DNA of 26,331 bases from Desulfurivibrio alkaliphilus (GTDB lineage Bacteria; Desulfobacterota; Desulfobulbia; Desulfobulbales; Desulfurivibrionaceae): positions 1 through 26,331 of the forward strand of contig DSDS01000056.1 in the NCBI GenBank assembly GCA_011048585.1. The letters are read 5' to 3'. Within the stretch, counting starts at the first letter, position 1. Each line of letters opens with the position of its first letter. Below the pieces are notes generated by a model. It had not been told where the DNA came from. It searched no databases and worked only from the letters and a program-made list of their open reading frames with translations. Shown piece after piece: positions 1-6,643 of this stretch. Both the position numbers and the translations under genes were made by a program.

Positions 1-1
1 A

Positions 2-148
2 TGGCGGCAACGGAAACTGGCGGCGAGCCGCTACGTTTACTGGTGGGCGGACGGCATCTACAGCAAGGTCAGGATGGACGACAAGCTTTGTCTGCTGGTG
101 ATCATCGGAGTCACCGACCAGGGACACAAGGAACTGCGGCCAACATGA
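2..148 (+). pseudogene. IS256-family (Mutator-type) transposase fragment
   Basis: Frame 2 is open from the window edge to a TGA at 146-148 and encodes about 48 residues. It contains the stretch YVYWWADGIYSKVRMDD, then LLVIIGVTDQGHKEL. This matches the catalytic-core segment of IS256 transposases (general pattern: aromatic, W, x-DG-I-Y, then LLV-GV-x-G-KEL), and the Asp of ADGIY would be the first residue of the DDE triad. The family normally continues with a DGYRES-like segment and about 200 more residues. Here the frame stops soon after KEL and no continuation is recognisable downstream, so this is a truncated, non-functional copy. Its 5' part lies outside the window. The other frame that is open over 1-270 gives no recognisable protein. 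Confidence 0.7.
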
Positions 149-336
149 AGATGCTGGCCACCGCCGGGCCTTGCCTGAACGGCGGGAAGTGCCGCCGCTA
201 TTCCCCAACGTGGCACTTTGTGGTAAGAAAAGTGGTAAGAAAAACGGATTGCTGCCACACCAACCGCTGAATAACGACGGTAAACGTGAAATACAAACAA
301 GGTAGGCCGGGGCTGGCCGCAAGAAAATGACCACCG
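149..336. other. Non-coding remnant between transposase fragment and terminator
   Basis: No gene with recognisable content is seen here. A weak open frame continues through the region but gives a low-complexity basic peptide without family resemblance. It probably contains decayed insertion-sequence DNA. A short tandem duplication lies inside it (see 220-243). Confidence 0.4.
220..243 (+). repeat. 12-bp tandem duplication
   Basis: The unit GTGGTAAGAAAA occurs twice in direct succession (220-231 and 232-243). It lies in non-coding DNA after the transposase remnant and is probably a slippage product. Confidence 0.6.
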
Positions 337-369
337 CCCGGCTGGAATTTTTCTAAGAGCCGGGTTTTT
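337..369 (+). terminator. Rho-independent terminator
   Basis: Arms CCCGGCT (337-343) and AGCCGGG (358-364) form a perfect 7-bp stem with a 14-nt loop, followed directly by five T (365-369). It would end transcription from the insertion-sequence remnant and insulate the toxin-antitoxin promoter that begins at 405. Confidence 0.6.
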
Positions 370-404
370 CTACAGGCTCGTTAGAAGGTCAATGTAAGCC
401 ATAG

Positions 405-433
405 TTGACACATTGCCACATGTGAACTACAGT
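405..433 (+). promoter_or_regulatory. Sigma-70-type promoter of the toxin-antitoxin pair
   Basis: A perfect -35 box TTGACA (405-410) is followed by a 17-nt spacer and a -10-like box TACAGT (428-433, 4 of 6 consensus). Predicted initiation falls around 439-441, essentially on the ATG at 440, so the toxin mRNA may have almost no leader. An 8-bp palindrome sits in the spacer. Confidence 0.6.
417..424. promoter_or_regulatory. Candidate operator palindrome in the TA promoter
   Basis: CACATGTG is a perfect 8-bp palindrome between the -35 and -10 boxes, and half of it (CCACATG) recurs at 436-442 over the toxin start codon. Type II antitoxins with HTH domains normally autorepress at such sites. Assigning it as the operator is inference. 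Confidence 0.35.
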
Positions 434-439
434 TACCAC

Positions 440-736
440 ATGATAGAAGTCAGGACGACAGCTAGATTCACGAAGTGGTTCAGATCCCTCAAGGATCGAC
501 GGGCAAAGGCTCGAATTCAGGCTCGGATTGATCGAGTCGAAATGGGTCATTTCGGGGATGTAGCACCCGTCGGGGAAGGTGTGAGTGAGTTGCGAATCTT
601 CTACGGGCCTGGTTACAGAGTCTATTTTGTACAGAAAGACGCTGTTATCGTAATACTTCTATCCGGTGGCGATAAAAGTTCTCAGAAAGCTGATATCGCC
701 AAAGCCAAAGAAATTGCCAGGCAGTTGGAGGTATAA
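440..736 (+). CDS. higB: RelE/HigB-type toxin (Gp49-like addiction module killer protein)
   Basis: A 98-aa protein beginning MIEVRTTARFTKWFRSL, with the core RAKARIQARIDRVEMGHFGD, then VGEGVSELRIFYGPGYRVYF and ILLSGGDKSSQ near the end. This is the signature of the Gp49/HigB-like RelE-superfamily killer proteins (TIGR02683 type), normally about 100 aa. Characterised relatives are ribosome-associated mRNA endonucleases. The ATG at 440 is preferred over an upstream TTG (413) because family members start with MIE-R and because the promoter would initiate near 440. No clear Shine-Dalgarno precedes it. The antitoxin gene starts 4 nt after the stop, giving toxin-first order as in higBA. Base composition is visibly less GC-rich than the core operon downstream, suggesting transfer. 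Confidence 0.9.
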   Translation: MIEVRTTARFTKWFRSLKDRRAKARIQARIDRVEMGHFGDVAPVGEGVSELRIFYGPGYRVYFVQKDAVIVILLSGGDKSSQKADIAKAKEIARQLEV

Positions 737-740
737 GGCT

Positions 741-1082
741 ATGGGTATCAAAACTACGCGCTGGGATTCAGCAGAGCACCTTGAAACAGAAGAAGATATT
801 CAACTGTATCTTGAGGCCTGCATCGAGGAAGCCGGCGACGATCCTGCATTCATTGTGCATGCGTTGAGTGTTATCGCGCGCGCCAGAAACATGAGTCAAC
901 TTGCACGAGATACAGGACTTACCCGGGAAGGCTTGTACAAAGCCTTATCACCGGAAGGTAACCCGACATTCAGTACAGTCGCAAAAGTGGCAAAGGCACT
1001 TGGCTTGCAGATCACTGTTCAAACTCCTCGACAACACCCTTCTAGCAATCAATTGCACGCGACCAGCGATGCTGGCTCGTGA
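741..1082 (+). CDS. higA: HigA/HI1420-type antitoxin with Cro-like HTH
   Basis: A 113-aa protein, MGIKTTRWDSAEHLETEEDI and onward. Residues about 40-94 form a helix-turn-helix of the addiction-module antidote type (TIGR02684): ARNMSQLARDTGLTREGLYK, then the EGNPTFSTV motif and AKALGLQITVQ. It should neutralise the toxin by direct binding and repress the shared promoter. The start at 741 has GGAGG at 727-731 and lies 4 nt past the toxin stop; upstream in-frame ATGs lie inside the toxin gene. The family usually ends just after LGLQ-x-V. Here about 18 extra residues (TPRQHPSS... to ...DAGS) run on to a TGA at 1080-1082, overlapping the next gene, which looks like the junction of a transferred segment. 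Confidence 0.88.
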   Translation: MGIKTTRWDSAEHLETEEDIQLYLEACIEEAGDDPAFIVHALSVIARARNMSQLARDTGLTREGLYKALSPEGNPTFSTVAKVAKALGLQITVQTPRQHPSSNQLHATSDAGS

Positions 1083-1581
1083 AAGCGTGAAACATGGTCT
1101 GGTGATACTGGTTGGGTTGATGTGGCTGCTTTTGAGCCTGTCCGGCTGCGTGGCCGATGACGACGATGATGGCGGCGAAGAGTCCGGCGATCGGGTTGCT
1201 TTCTCCCTCCTGCGAAGCGGCCAGGCCAGCGGGGTTGACGATGAGCGGCTGACGGTGATGCGGGAGCAGGCCGCCTTCGCCGATCTCTGGCAGGAGCATG
1301 CCGCCGCCTTCTCGCCGCCCCCGATCCAGCCGGAGGTCGATTTCAGCCAGGATATGGTGGTGGCGGTTTTTCTGGGTCGGCGGGCCACCGGCGGCCACTC
1401 GCTGACCGTTACCGAGATCCGGGAGAGGTCGGCCAGCTTCCTGGTTAAGCTGCGGGCCACCCTGCCGGAAGAGGGCTGCACCGTGAGCGATAATCCCTCC
1501 CAGCCTTATCAAATGGTGGTTGTTCCCCGCTCCACCAAGGTGGTGGCCTTCAGTTTCGAGGTGCAGGTAGGTTGTCCTTAG
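1069..1581 (+). CDS. Lipoprotein with PrcB C-terminal-type domain
   Basis: A 170-aa protein with an N-terminal lipoprotein signal: basic start, hydrophobic LVILVGLMWLLLSL, lipobox LSGC with the Cys near residue 27, then an acidic run (ADDDDDGG). The C-terminal half has MVVAVFLGRRATGGHSLTV and ends VVAFSFEVQVGC, the pattern of PrcB_C domains (first described in the Treponema dentilisin protease complex; elsewhere uncharacterised secreted proteins). Its role here is unknown, presumably as an envelope lipoprotein. The ATG at 1069 overlaps the antitoxin end by 14 nt and lacks a clear ribosome-binding site; later in-frame starts near 1096 or 1120 would leave too short a signal peptide. GC-rich codon use returns here, so the native promoter may have been displaced by the toxin-antitoxin insertion. 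Confidence 0.72.
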   Translation: MLARESVKHGLVILVGLMWLLLSLSGCVADDDDDGGEESGDRVAFSLLRSGQASGVDDERLTVMREQAAFADLWQEHAAAFSPPPIQPEVDFSQDMVVAVFLGRRATGGHSLTVTEIRERSASFLVKLRATLPEEGCTVSDNPSQPYQMVVVPRSTKVVAFSFEVQVGCP

Positions 1582-1628
1582 GGGCCAGAGCCCTCCGCGG
1601 GACAACCGTGGGCGGACCCATCCGGCGC

Positions 1629-1656
1629 TTGACAAGAGCAGAAAAACTTGTATATT
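1629..1656 (+). promoter_or_regulatory. Promoter of tRNA-Gly (probably also rimP-nusA-infB)
   Basis: TTGACA (1629-1634), a 16-nt spacer and TATATT (1651-1656) make a near-consensus sigma-70 promoter. Initiation would fall near 1663, about 33 nt before the tRNA. No comparable promoter is seen between the tRNA and rimP, so this one may also serve the downstream operon. Confidence 0.72.
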
Positions 1657-1695
1657 CGTCAGACTGGTGTCGGTCTGGATGATTTGATGCCGAGA

Positions 1696-1771
1696 GCGGA
1701 CATAGCTCAGCTGGTAGAGTACAAGCTTCCCAAGCTTGGTGTCGCGAGTTCGAATCTCGTTGTCCGCTCCA
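1696..1771 (+). tRNA. tRNA-Gly (anticodon CCC)
   Basis: A complete cloverleaf of 76 nt. The acceptor stem is GCGGACA (1696-1702) with TGTCCGC (1761-1767), followed by discriminator T and an encoded CCA (1769-1771). The D stem is GCTC/GAGT, the anticodon stem CAAGC/GCTTG with loop TTCCCAA (anticodon CCC, reading GGG), and the T arm has the loop TTCGAAT. It stands alone at the head of the rimP-nusA-infB operon, a place held by metY (an initiator tRNA gene) in E. coli. A strong promoter lies upstream and a terminator hairpin downstream. Confidence 0.95.
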
Positions 1772-1796
1772 GTTTTAGTTTTGTTTTTTTTAAGAG

Positions 1797-1815
1797 CCGC
1801 CCCAATCGTGGCGGG
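1797..1815 (+). promoter_or_regulatory. Hairpin overlapping the rimP attenuator (possible alternative fold)
   Basis: CCGCC (1797-1801) pairs with GGCGG (1810-1814). The same right arm, as GCGGG (1811-1815), could instead pair with CCCGC (1838-1842) of the following terminator, so the two folds compete. This resembles the layout of transcription attenuators. The functional meaning is inferred. Confidence 0.35.
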
Positions 1816-1825
1816 TTGTCTAGAA

Positions 1826-1849
1826 GTGGGCCACAAGCCCGCTTTTTTT
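1826..1849 (+). terminator. Intrinsic terminator/attenuator between tRNA-Gly and rimP
   Basis: GTGGGC (1826-1831) pairs with GCCCGC (1837-1842) with one T-G wobble around a CACAA loop, followed by seven T (1843-1849). It lies only 12 nt before the rimP Shine-Dalgarno, so rimP transcription from the tRNA promoter must read through it. In E. coli the equivalent metY-rimP interval holds terminators where NusA acts back on its own operon. Confidence 0.72.
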
Positions 1850-1876
1850 GTTTATTGTGCTGGAGGAAGCCGTTGC

Positions 1877-2344
1877 GTGGCCACTGGTAATCCCGCCCTG
1901 ATAAAGCGTTTGACCGACCTGCTGGAGCCGGTGGTGGCCGATTACGGCCTGGAGCTGGCCGAGCTTCAGTTCCGCCGGGAAGCTCCGGGCTGGGTGTTGC
2001 GCCTGGTGCTGGACGGTGAGCATGGGGTGGGCATCGATGAGTGCGCTCGGGTGAGCCGGGAAGTCTCCCATCTGCTGGAGGTGGAGGACCCCATCGAGCA
2101 GCCTTTCCACCTGGAGGTCTCCTCACCCGGCCTGGATCGGCCCTTGAAACGGGAGCGCGACTACCAGCGCTGCCGGGGCAAAAAAGCTAAAATCGTCTGC
2201 CGGCAACCGCTTGACGAGCAGACGGTATTTATCGGGGAGTTGGGCGAGTTGCTGGACGGCGTGGTGACCATAACCACCGAGTCAGGACCGACGGCGATTC
2301 CCCTGGAAAATATCCGCCGGGCCAGACTGGTGGTCGAGTGGTAG
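1877..2344 (+). CDS. rimP: Ribosome maturation factor RimP
   Basis: A 155-aa protein of normal RimP length. RimP binds the nascent 30S subunit and promotes assembly of its central pseudoknot region in the cytoplasm. The N-terminal domain (about residues 10-80) shows LLEPVVADYGLELAELQF, RLVLDGEHGVGIDECARVSR and the hallmark LEVSSPGLDRPL (about 75-86). The C-terminal Sm-like barrel runs about 90-155 and ends IPLENIRRARLVVEW. The GTG at 1877 is chosen because GGAGG stands at 1862-1866 and the protein then starts at the family's usual position; upstream in-frame codons lie in the terminator and tRNA. It is the first protein gene of the operon; nusA follows after 45 nt. Confidence 0.93.
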   Translation: MATGNPALIKRLTDLLEPVVADYGLELAELQFRREAPGWVLRLVLDGEHGVGIDECARVSREVSHLLEVEDPIEQPFHLEVSSPGLDRPLKRERDYQRCRGKKAKIVCRQPLDEQTVFIGELGELLDGVVTITTESGPTAIPLENIRRARLVVEW

Positions 2345-2389
2345 GCCGCGGATCGCGTTGCTTTTTCAAAACCTGTAGGGAGTAGGGAT

Positions 2390-3775
2390 ATGATATCCGA
2401 ACTGAAGCGCATTATTGACCAGATCTGCCGCGATAAGGGCATCAACCGGGATCTGCTGATTGAGGCCATCGAAGAGGCGGTGATGAGCGCGGCCAAGAAG
2501 AAGTATGGCCATCGCCGGGAGATTGAGGCCCGTTTCAACGATGAATTGGGCGAGATCGAGCTTTTCCAGTTTCGCACCGTGGTGGAGGAGGTTGGCGACG
2601 AGCAGACCGAAATCTCCCACGAAGAGGCCCGGGCCTTGGACCCCGAGGTGGAGCTGGGCGACGAGCTGGGCAGCAAGATGGATTCGGTGGCCGACCTGGG
2701 CCGGATCGCCGCTCAGTCCGCCAAGCAGGTGATCATCCAGAAGATGAAGGAAGCGGAAAGCGACGTGGTCTTCGAGATGTTCAAGGAGCGCAAGGGGGAT
2801 ATCGTCAACGGTATTGTCCAGCGTTTCGAGCGGGGCAACATGATCGTCAACCTGGGGCGCACCGACGCCATCCTGCCGGCCCGTGAACAGATGCCGCGCA
2901 AGAGCTACCGCCAGGGGGACCGGATCCGCGCCTACCTGATCGATGTTCGCCATTCGGCCAAAGACCCCCAGTTGATCCTAAGTCGGACCTGCAACGAATT
3001 TTTAACCAAACTTTTTACCCTGGAGGTCCCGGAGATTGCCGAGGGGATCGTCAAGATCATGGGGGTGGCCCGCGAGCCCGGCTCCCGGGCCAAGATCGCC
3101 GTCTCTTCCACCGAAACAGATGTCGATCCGGTGGGTGCCTGTGTCGGCATGAAGGGCTCCCGGGTCCAGAACGTGGTCCAGGAACTCCAGGGCGAGAAGA
3201 TCGATATCGTGCCCTGGAGCCCGGACCCGGCCCGCTTCGTCTCCAACGCCCTCTCCCCGGCCCAGGTTTCCCTGGTGGTGGTGGATGAGGAGAACAAGAC
3301 CCTGCTGGTGGTGGTGCCCGATGATCAGCTTTCCCTGGCCATCGGCCGCCAGGGCCAGAATGTTCGCCTGGCCTCGGCCCTGCTCAACTGGCGGATCGAT
3401 GTCAAGAGCGAGTCCCGCTATACCCGCTCCATCGAGGACGGCTTCCAGTCCCTGCTCGATATTGAGGGGATGAATGAGAAGCGGGCCGAACTGCTCTACG
3501 ACAACGGCTTCAGCTCGGCGACGGAGCTGGCGGCGGCCTCGGTGGACGACCTGCGGGAGATCGCCGGCCTGAATCTGGACGAGGAGGAGTTGGCGGCCCT
3601 GATTGCCGCCGCCAAGTCGGCCGCAACCCTTAGGGAGGGCGCCGAGACTGAGAGCGCCGAGACTGAGAGCGCCGAGACTGAGAGCGCCGAGGCAGCTCCC
3701 ACCGCCCCGGCGGCGGTGGACGAGGCGGCCCCAGAATCTCCCCCTGAGGAGGATGACAGCGGCGAGCGTTCGTGA
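2390..3775 (+). CDS. nusA: Transcription termination/antitermination factor NusA
   Basis: A 461-aa protein. It binds RNA polymerase and nascent RNA, modulating pausing, intrinsic termination and antitermination. Domains in order: N-terminal RNAP-binding domain (1-125), S1 (about 136-200, GDIVNGIVQRFERGNMIVNLG), KH1 (about 205-280, with GACVGMKGSRVQNV), KH2 (about 285-345, with LAIGRQGQNVRLAS), and one helix-hairpin-helix-type acidic repeat (about 350-410, LLDIEGMNEKRAELLYDNG). The C-terminal 45 residues are low complexity, with three ETESA-type repeats and an acidic Pro/Ala tail. The start has a purine-rich GGGAG just upstream. It may autoregulate the operon through the terminator before rimP. 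No ylxR gene follows it, unlike many bacteria. Confidence 0.97.
   Translation: MISELKRIIDQICRDKGINRDLLIEAIEEAVMSAAKKKYGHRREIEARFNDELGEIELFQFRTVVEEVGDEQTEISHEEARALDPEVELGDELGSKMDSVADLGRIAAQSAKQVIIQKMKEAESDVVFEMFKERKGDIVNGIVQRFERGNMIVNLGRTDAILPAREQMPRKSYRQGDRIRAYLIDVRHSAKDPQLILSRTCNEFLTKLFTLEVPEIAEGIVKIMGVAREPGSRAKIAVSSTETDVDPVGACVGMKGSRVQNVVQELQGEKIDIVPWSPDPARFVSNALSPAQVSLVVVDEENKTLLVVVPDDQLSLAIGRQGQNVRLASALLNWRIDVKSESRYTRSIEDGFQSLLDIEGMNEKRAELLYDNGFSSATELAAASVDDLREIAGLNLDEEELAALIAAAKSAATLREGAETESAETESAETESAEAAPTAPAAVDEAAPESPPEEDDSGERS
3641..3691 (+). repeat. In-frame 15-bp tandem repeat in the nusA tail
   Basis: The unit GCCGAGACTGAGAGC occurs three times without a mismatch (3641-3655, 3656-3670, 3671-3685) plus a six-base start of a fourth copy. 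Each unit encodes AETES. Perfect DNA identity suggests recent slippage expansion, and the repeat preserves the reading frame. Confidence 0.9.
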
Positions 3776-3881
3776 TAGACTGACGAGTTAACGATGTGGA
3801 CGGGTAAACAGGTTGCGGGGCGATTTCGCCTTGTCAAAGGGATATGACGAAGGGTTTGCTGAATCCTTCGGGAGCAGGTGG
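3776..3881 (+). other. nusA-infB spacer without ylxR
   Basis: This 106-nt gap holds no recognisable gene; the longest frame with an ATG (3793) gives only 17 residues. A small hairpin GGCG-ATTT-CGCC is present but has no T tract. No YlxR (DUF448) or L7Ae-like gene fits here, although these commonly sit between nusA and infB. Confidence 0.5.
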
Positions 3882-6617
3882 ATGAAGAAAATTCGCGTAT
3901 ACGAGTTGGCCAAAGAAGCTGGAATGGAAAACAAGGCGCTGGTAGCCCGGCTCCAGGATGAGGGCTATGATGTGAAATCCCACAGCTCCAGCCTGGAAGA
4001 GCACGAAGCCCAGGCGATTCGCATCAAGCTGGGGCTGGTTCATGTTCACACCGAAACCCAGGAGAAGCGGATCCAGGAAAAGGGGCGGACTACCATTATC
4101 CGCCGCCGCAAGTCGGTGGTGGAGGAGTTGGAGCCGGCCCCGGAGGCCGCCGCTCCCGCCGCTGAAGAGCCAGCCGAACCAGAAGCCGTGGCCGCTTCGG
4201 AGACCACCGAGGCCGTTGCCCCTGTCGCTCCCGTAGCCGAGGAGACCCCGGCGCCGGAGCCCGAGCCGTCCACCCCCGCCGTAGCGTCGGCGGAAGAATC
4301 AGCCGCTTCGTCGGCACCGGTTGAGGCGGACGAGGCAGCCGCCCCGGTCGAACCCACCGCTGAACAGCCTGCTCCCTCCGCCCAAGCGGAGAAGGGTCCC
4401 GAGGCCGGCGCGCCGGCAGAGGGCGAAGCGGCCGCGGCGGAATCGCCCCAACCCGCCGCCCGCAAGGGGTTTGCCCGGGTGATCAAGCGGGCGGCCATTG
4501 AGATTACCCCCAGTGTTGAAAGTCGGCCGGCCCCCCGGCCCCGTAAGGTGGAAAAGCCGAAAAGGCCGGGAGCACCCGGAGCTCCCGGAGCAGGAGCACC
4601 GGGCGTCGTTCCCGGGGGCGAAGATGCCGCGGCCAAAAAAAAAGGTAAGCGGTTTGTCAAGTTCCATCCCGAGCCGGAAAAGGGAGTGGCCAAAAAGGGC
4701 GCCCTGGGTAAGCGTAAGCGCCAGGGCGAAGTGGTGGTGGAGGATTTCGACGAACTGGGTCTGGTGCCGGCCGGGGTTCGCCTGGGCCGGGGCGGCCGAG
4801 GCGGCGGCGGCCGCCGGGTCAAGCAGCATGCCAAGCAGCAGCCGGCAGCCGAGACCAAGGCGATCAAGAAGCGGATCACCGTCCATGAAACCATCACCGT
4901 GGGCGATCTGGCCCACCGGATGGGGGCCAAGGCCAACGAGGTTATCGCCAAGCTGATGGGCATGGGGGTGATGGCCACCGTCAATCAGTCCATGGATATC
5001 GACACCGCCACCCTGGTGGCCACCGAGTTCGGTTATGAGGTGGAGCTGGGCAAGACCGGCGAGCAGAGCATTATCAATCTGGAGGAGCAGGAATCGGGCG
5101 GTGAGCCGGTTCCCCGGCCGCCGGTGGTTACGGTAATGGGGCATGTCGATCACGGCAAGACCTCGATTCTCGATGCCATCCGTAAAACCGACGTGGCTGC
5201 CGGCGAGGCCGGCGGCATTACCCAGCACATCGGGGCCCACTACGTTCGTTCCCCCAAGGGAGATCTGGTCTTCCTCGATACTCCTGGCCATGAGGCCTTT
5301 ACCGAGATGCGCTCCCGCGGGGCCCAAGTCACCGATATCGTGGTCCTGGTGGTGGCGGCCGATGACGGGGTAATGGACCAGACCCGGGAGGCGATCAACC
5401 ACGCCCGGGCCGCCGAGGTGCCGATTCTGGTTTGCGTCAACAAGATCGATAAGGAAAATGCCGATCCCATGCGGGTCAAGCGGGAGCTTTCCGATTTGGG
5501 CCTGATGCCGGAAGATTGGGGCGGTGATGCCATCTACTGCGAAACATCGGCCAAACAAGGAATCGGGATCAGTGAACTGCTGGACAGCATCCTGCTGCAG
5601 GCCGAAATTCTGGAGCTCAAGGCCGATCCCAAACGGCGCGCCAGGGGCCATGTGGTGGAAGCCCAACTGCACAAGGGCCGGGGGCCGGTGGCCACGGTTC
5701 TGGTCCAGCAGGGAACCCTGCGTGTGGGCGATTTCTTCGTCGCCGGCCAGTACAGCGGCAAGGTCCGTTCCCTGCTCAACGACAAAGGGGAGCATATCGC
5801 CGAGGCCGGTCCGGCTACCCCGGTGGAGATCCAGGGTTTGAGCGGCGTTCCCCAGGCCGGTGATGAGTTTGTCGTGGTCCGGGATGACAAGATGGCCAAA
5901 AGCGTCAGCGCCGAACGTCAGTTGAAGGTCCGGGAGCAGGAGCTGGCCTCCGACAGCAAGATCTCCCTGGAGAATCTCTTCGAGCGATTGCAGGAGGGCG
6001 AGGTCAAGGAGCTGATGGTGGTGCTGCGGGCCGATGTGCAGGGAACCCTGGAGGCTTTTACCTCCTCCCTGGAGCAGCTTTCCACCGCCGCGGTCAAGGT
6101 TCGGGTCCTCAACTCCGGAACCGGCACCATCACCGAGTCGGATGTCCTGCTGGCCGCCGCCTCCGAGGCCCTGATCATCGGCTTCAATGTCCGGCCCAAC
6201 GCTAAGATCCAGGAGCTGGCCAAGCAAGAGCGAGTTGATATGCGTTTCTACGACGTTATCTACCACGCCCTGGAGGATATCAAACAGGCGATGGAGGGGA
6301 TGCTGGAACCGGAATTTGTCGAGGAGGTGATCGGCAGCGCCGAGGTTCGCCAGACCTTCCAGGTTTCCAAGGTGGGCACCATTGCCGGTTGCTACGTCAC
6401 CAGCGGCAAGGCCGAACGCAACGCCAAGGTTCGGCTGCTCCGCGACGGGGTGGTGGTCTTCACCGGGCAACTCAGCTCCCTCAAGCGATTCAAGGACGAT
6501 GCCAAGGAGGTCGCCAGCGGCTACGAGTGCGGGCTTACCCTGCACAATTACAATGACATCAGGGAAGGGGATGTCATGGAGTTCTTCGTCATGAAGGAAA
6601 TTAAGCCGGAGCTGTAA
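3882..6617 (+). CDS. infB: Translation initiation factor IF-2
   Basis: A 911-aa GTPase that delivers initiator fMet-tRNA to the 30S subunit and promotes 50S joining. The first IF2_N domain is at 1-55 (MKKIRVYELAKEAGM). A long Ala/Pro/Glu-rich and then Lys/Arg/Gly-rich linker covers about 85-320. The second IF2_N module lies at about 328-380 (TVHETITVGDLAHRMGAKAN). The G domain has G1 GHVDHGKT (420-427), G3 DTPGH (466-470) and G4 NKID (520-523), followed by domains II, III and the tRNA-binding C domain ending KEIKPEL. The ATG at 3882 is chosen over an upstream in-frame start (3813) because it gives the canonical MKKIRVYELAK start and has GGGAGCAGG just upstream. Apart from the missing ylxR, operon order is standard. 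Confidence 0.97.
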   Translation: MKKIRVYELAKEAGMENKALVARLQDEGYDVKSHSSSLEEHEAQAIRIKLGLVHVHTETQEKRIQEKGRTTIIRRRKSVVEELEPAPEAAAPAAEEPAEPEAVAASETTEAVAPVAPVAEETPAPEPEPSTPAVASAEESAASSAPVEADEAAAPVEPTAEQPAPSAQAEKGPEAGAPAEGEAAAAESPQPAARKGFARVIKRAAIEITPSVESRPAPRPRKVEKPKRPGAPGAPGAGAPGVVPGGEDAAAKKKGKRFVKFHPEPEKGVAKKGALGKRKRQGEVVVEDFDELGLVPAGVRLGRGGRGGGGRRVKQHAKQQPAAETKAIKKRITVHETITVGDLAHRMGAKANEVIAKLMGMGVMATVNQSMDIDTATLVATEFGYEVELGKTGEQSIINLEEQESGGEPVPRPPVVTVMGHVDHGKTSILDAIRKTDVAAGEAGGITQHIGAHYVRSPKGDLVFLDTPGHEAFTEMRSRGAQVTDIVVLVVAADDGVMDQTREAINHARAAEVPILVCVNKIDKENADPMRVKRELSDLGLMPEDWGGDAIYCETSAKQGIGISELLDSILLQAEILELKADPKRRARGHVVEAQLHKGRGPVATVLVQQGTLRVGDFFVAGQYSGKVRSLLNDKGEHIAEAGPATPVEIQGLSGVPQAGDEFVVVRDDKMAKSVSAERQLKVREQELASDSKISLENLFERLQEGEVKELMVVLRADVQGTLEAFTSSLEQLSTAAVKVRVLNSGTGTITESDVLLAAASEALIIGFNVRPNAKIQELAKQERVDMRFYDVIYHALEDIKQAMEGMLEPEFVEEVIGSAEVRQTFQVSKVGTIAGCYVTSGKAERNAKVRLLRDGVVVFTGQLSSLKRFKDDAKEVASGYECGLTLHNYNDIREGDVMEFFVMKEIKPEL

Positions 6618-6643
6618 GCCGATGAGCGCCGCCAGAAAAGAAC

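Noticed and set aside
1..270. 89-residue open frame from base 1
   Set aside because: Over its first half the next frame encodes the IS256 transposase segment; this frame gives no recognisable protein.
1696..1771. tRNA-Gly as an integration site for the upstream accessory block
   Set aside because: Integrases normally use the 3' end of the tRNA gene, and the accessory DNA is on the 5' side; no integrase or repeated tRNA end was seen.
3641..3691. Short direct repeats that might suggest a CRISPR array
   Set aside because: The units are contiguous, 15 bp long and in frame inside nusA; there are no spacers and no cas genes.
4299..6545. 748-residue minus-strand open frame opposite infB (and a similar one opposite pnp at 17055-18977)
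   Set aside because: Composition is low complexity, there is no ribosome-binding site and no family resemblance, while the plus strand encodes unmistakable IF-2 and PNPase. These are shadows of codon bias.
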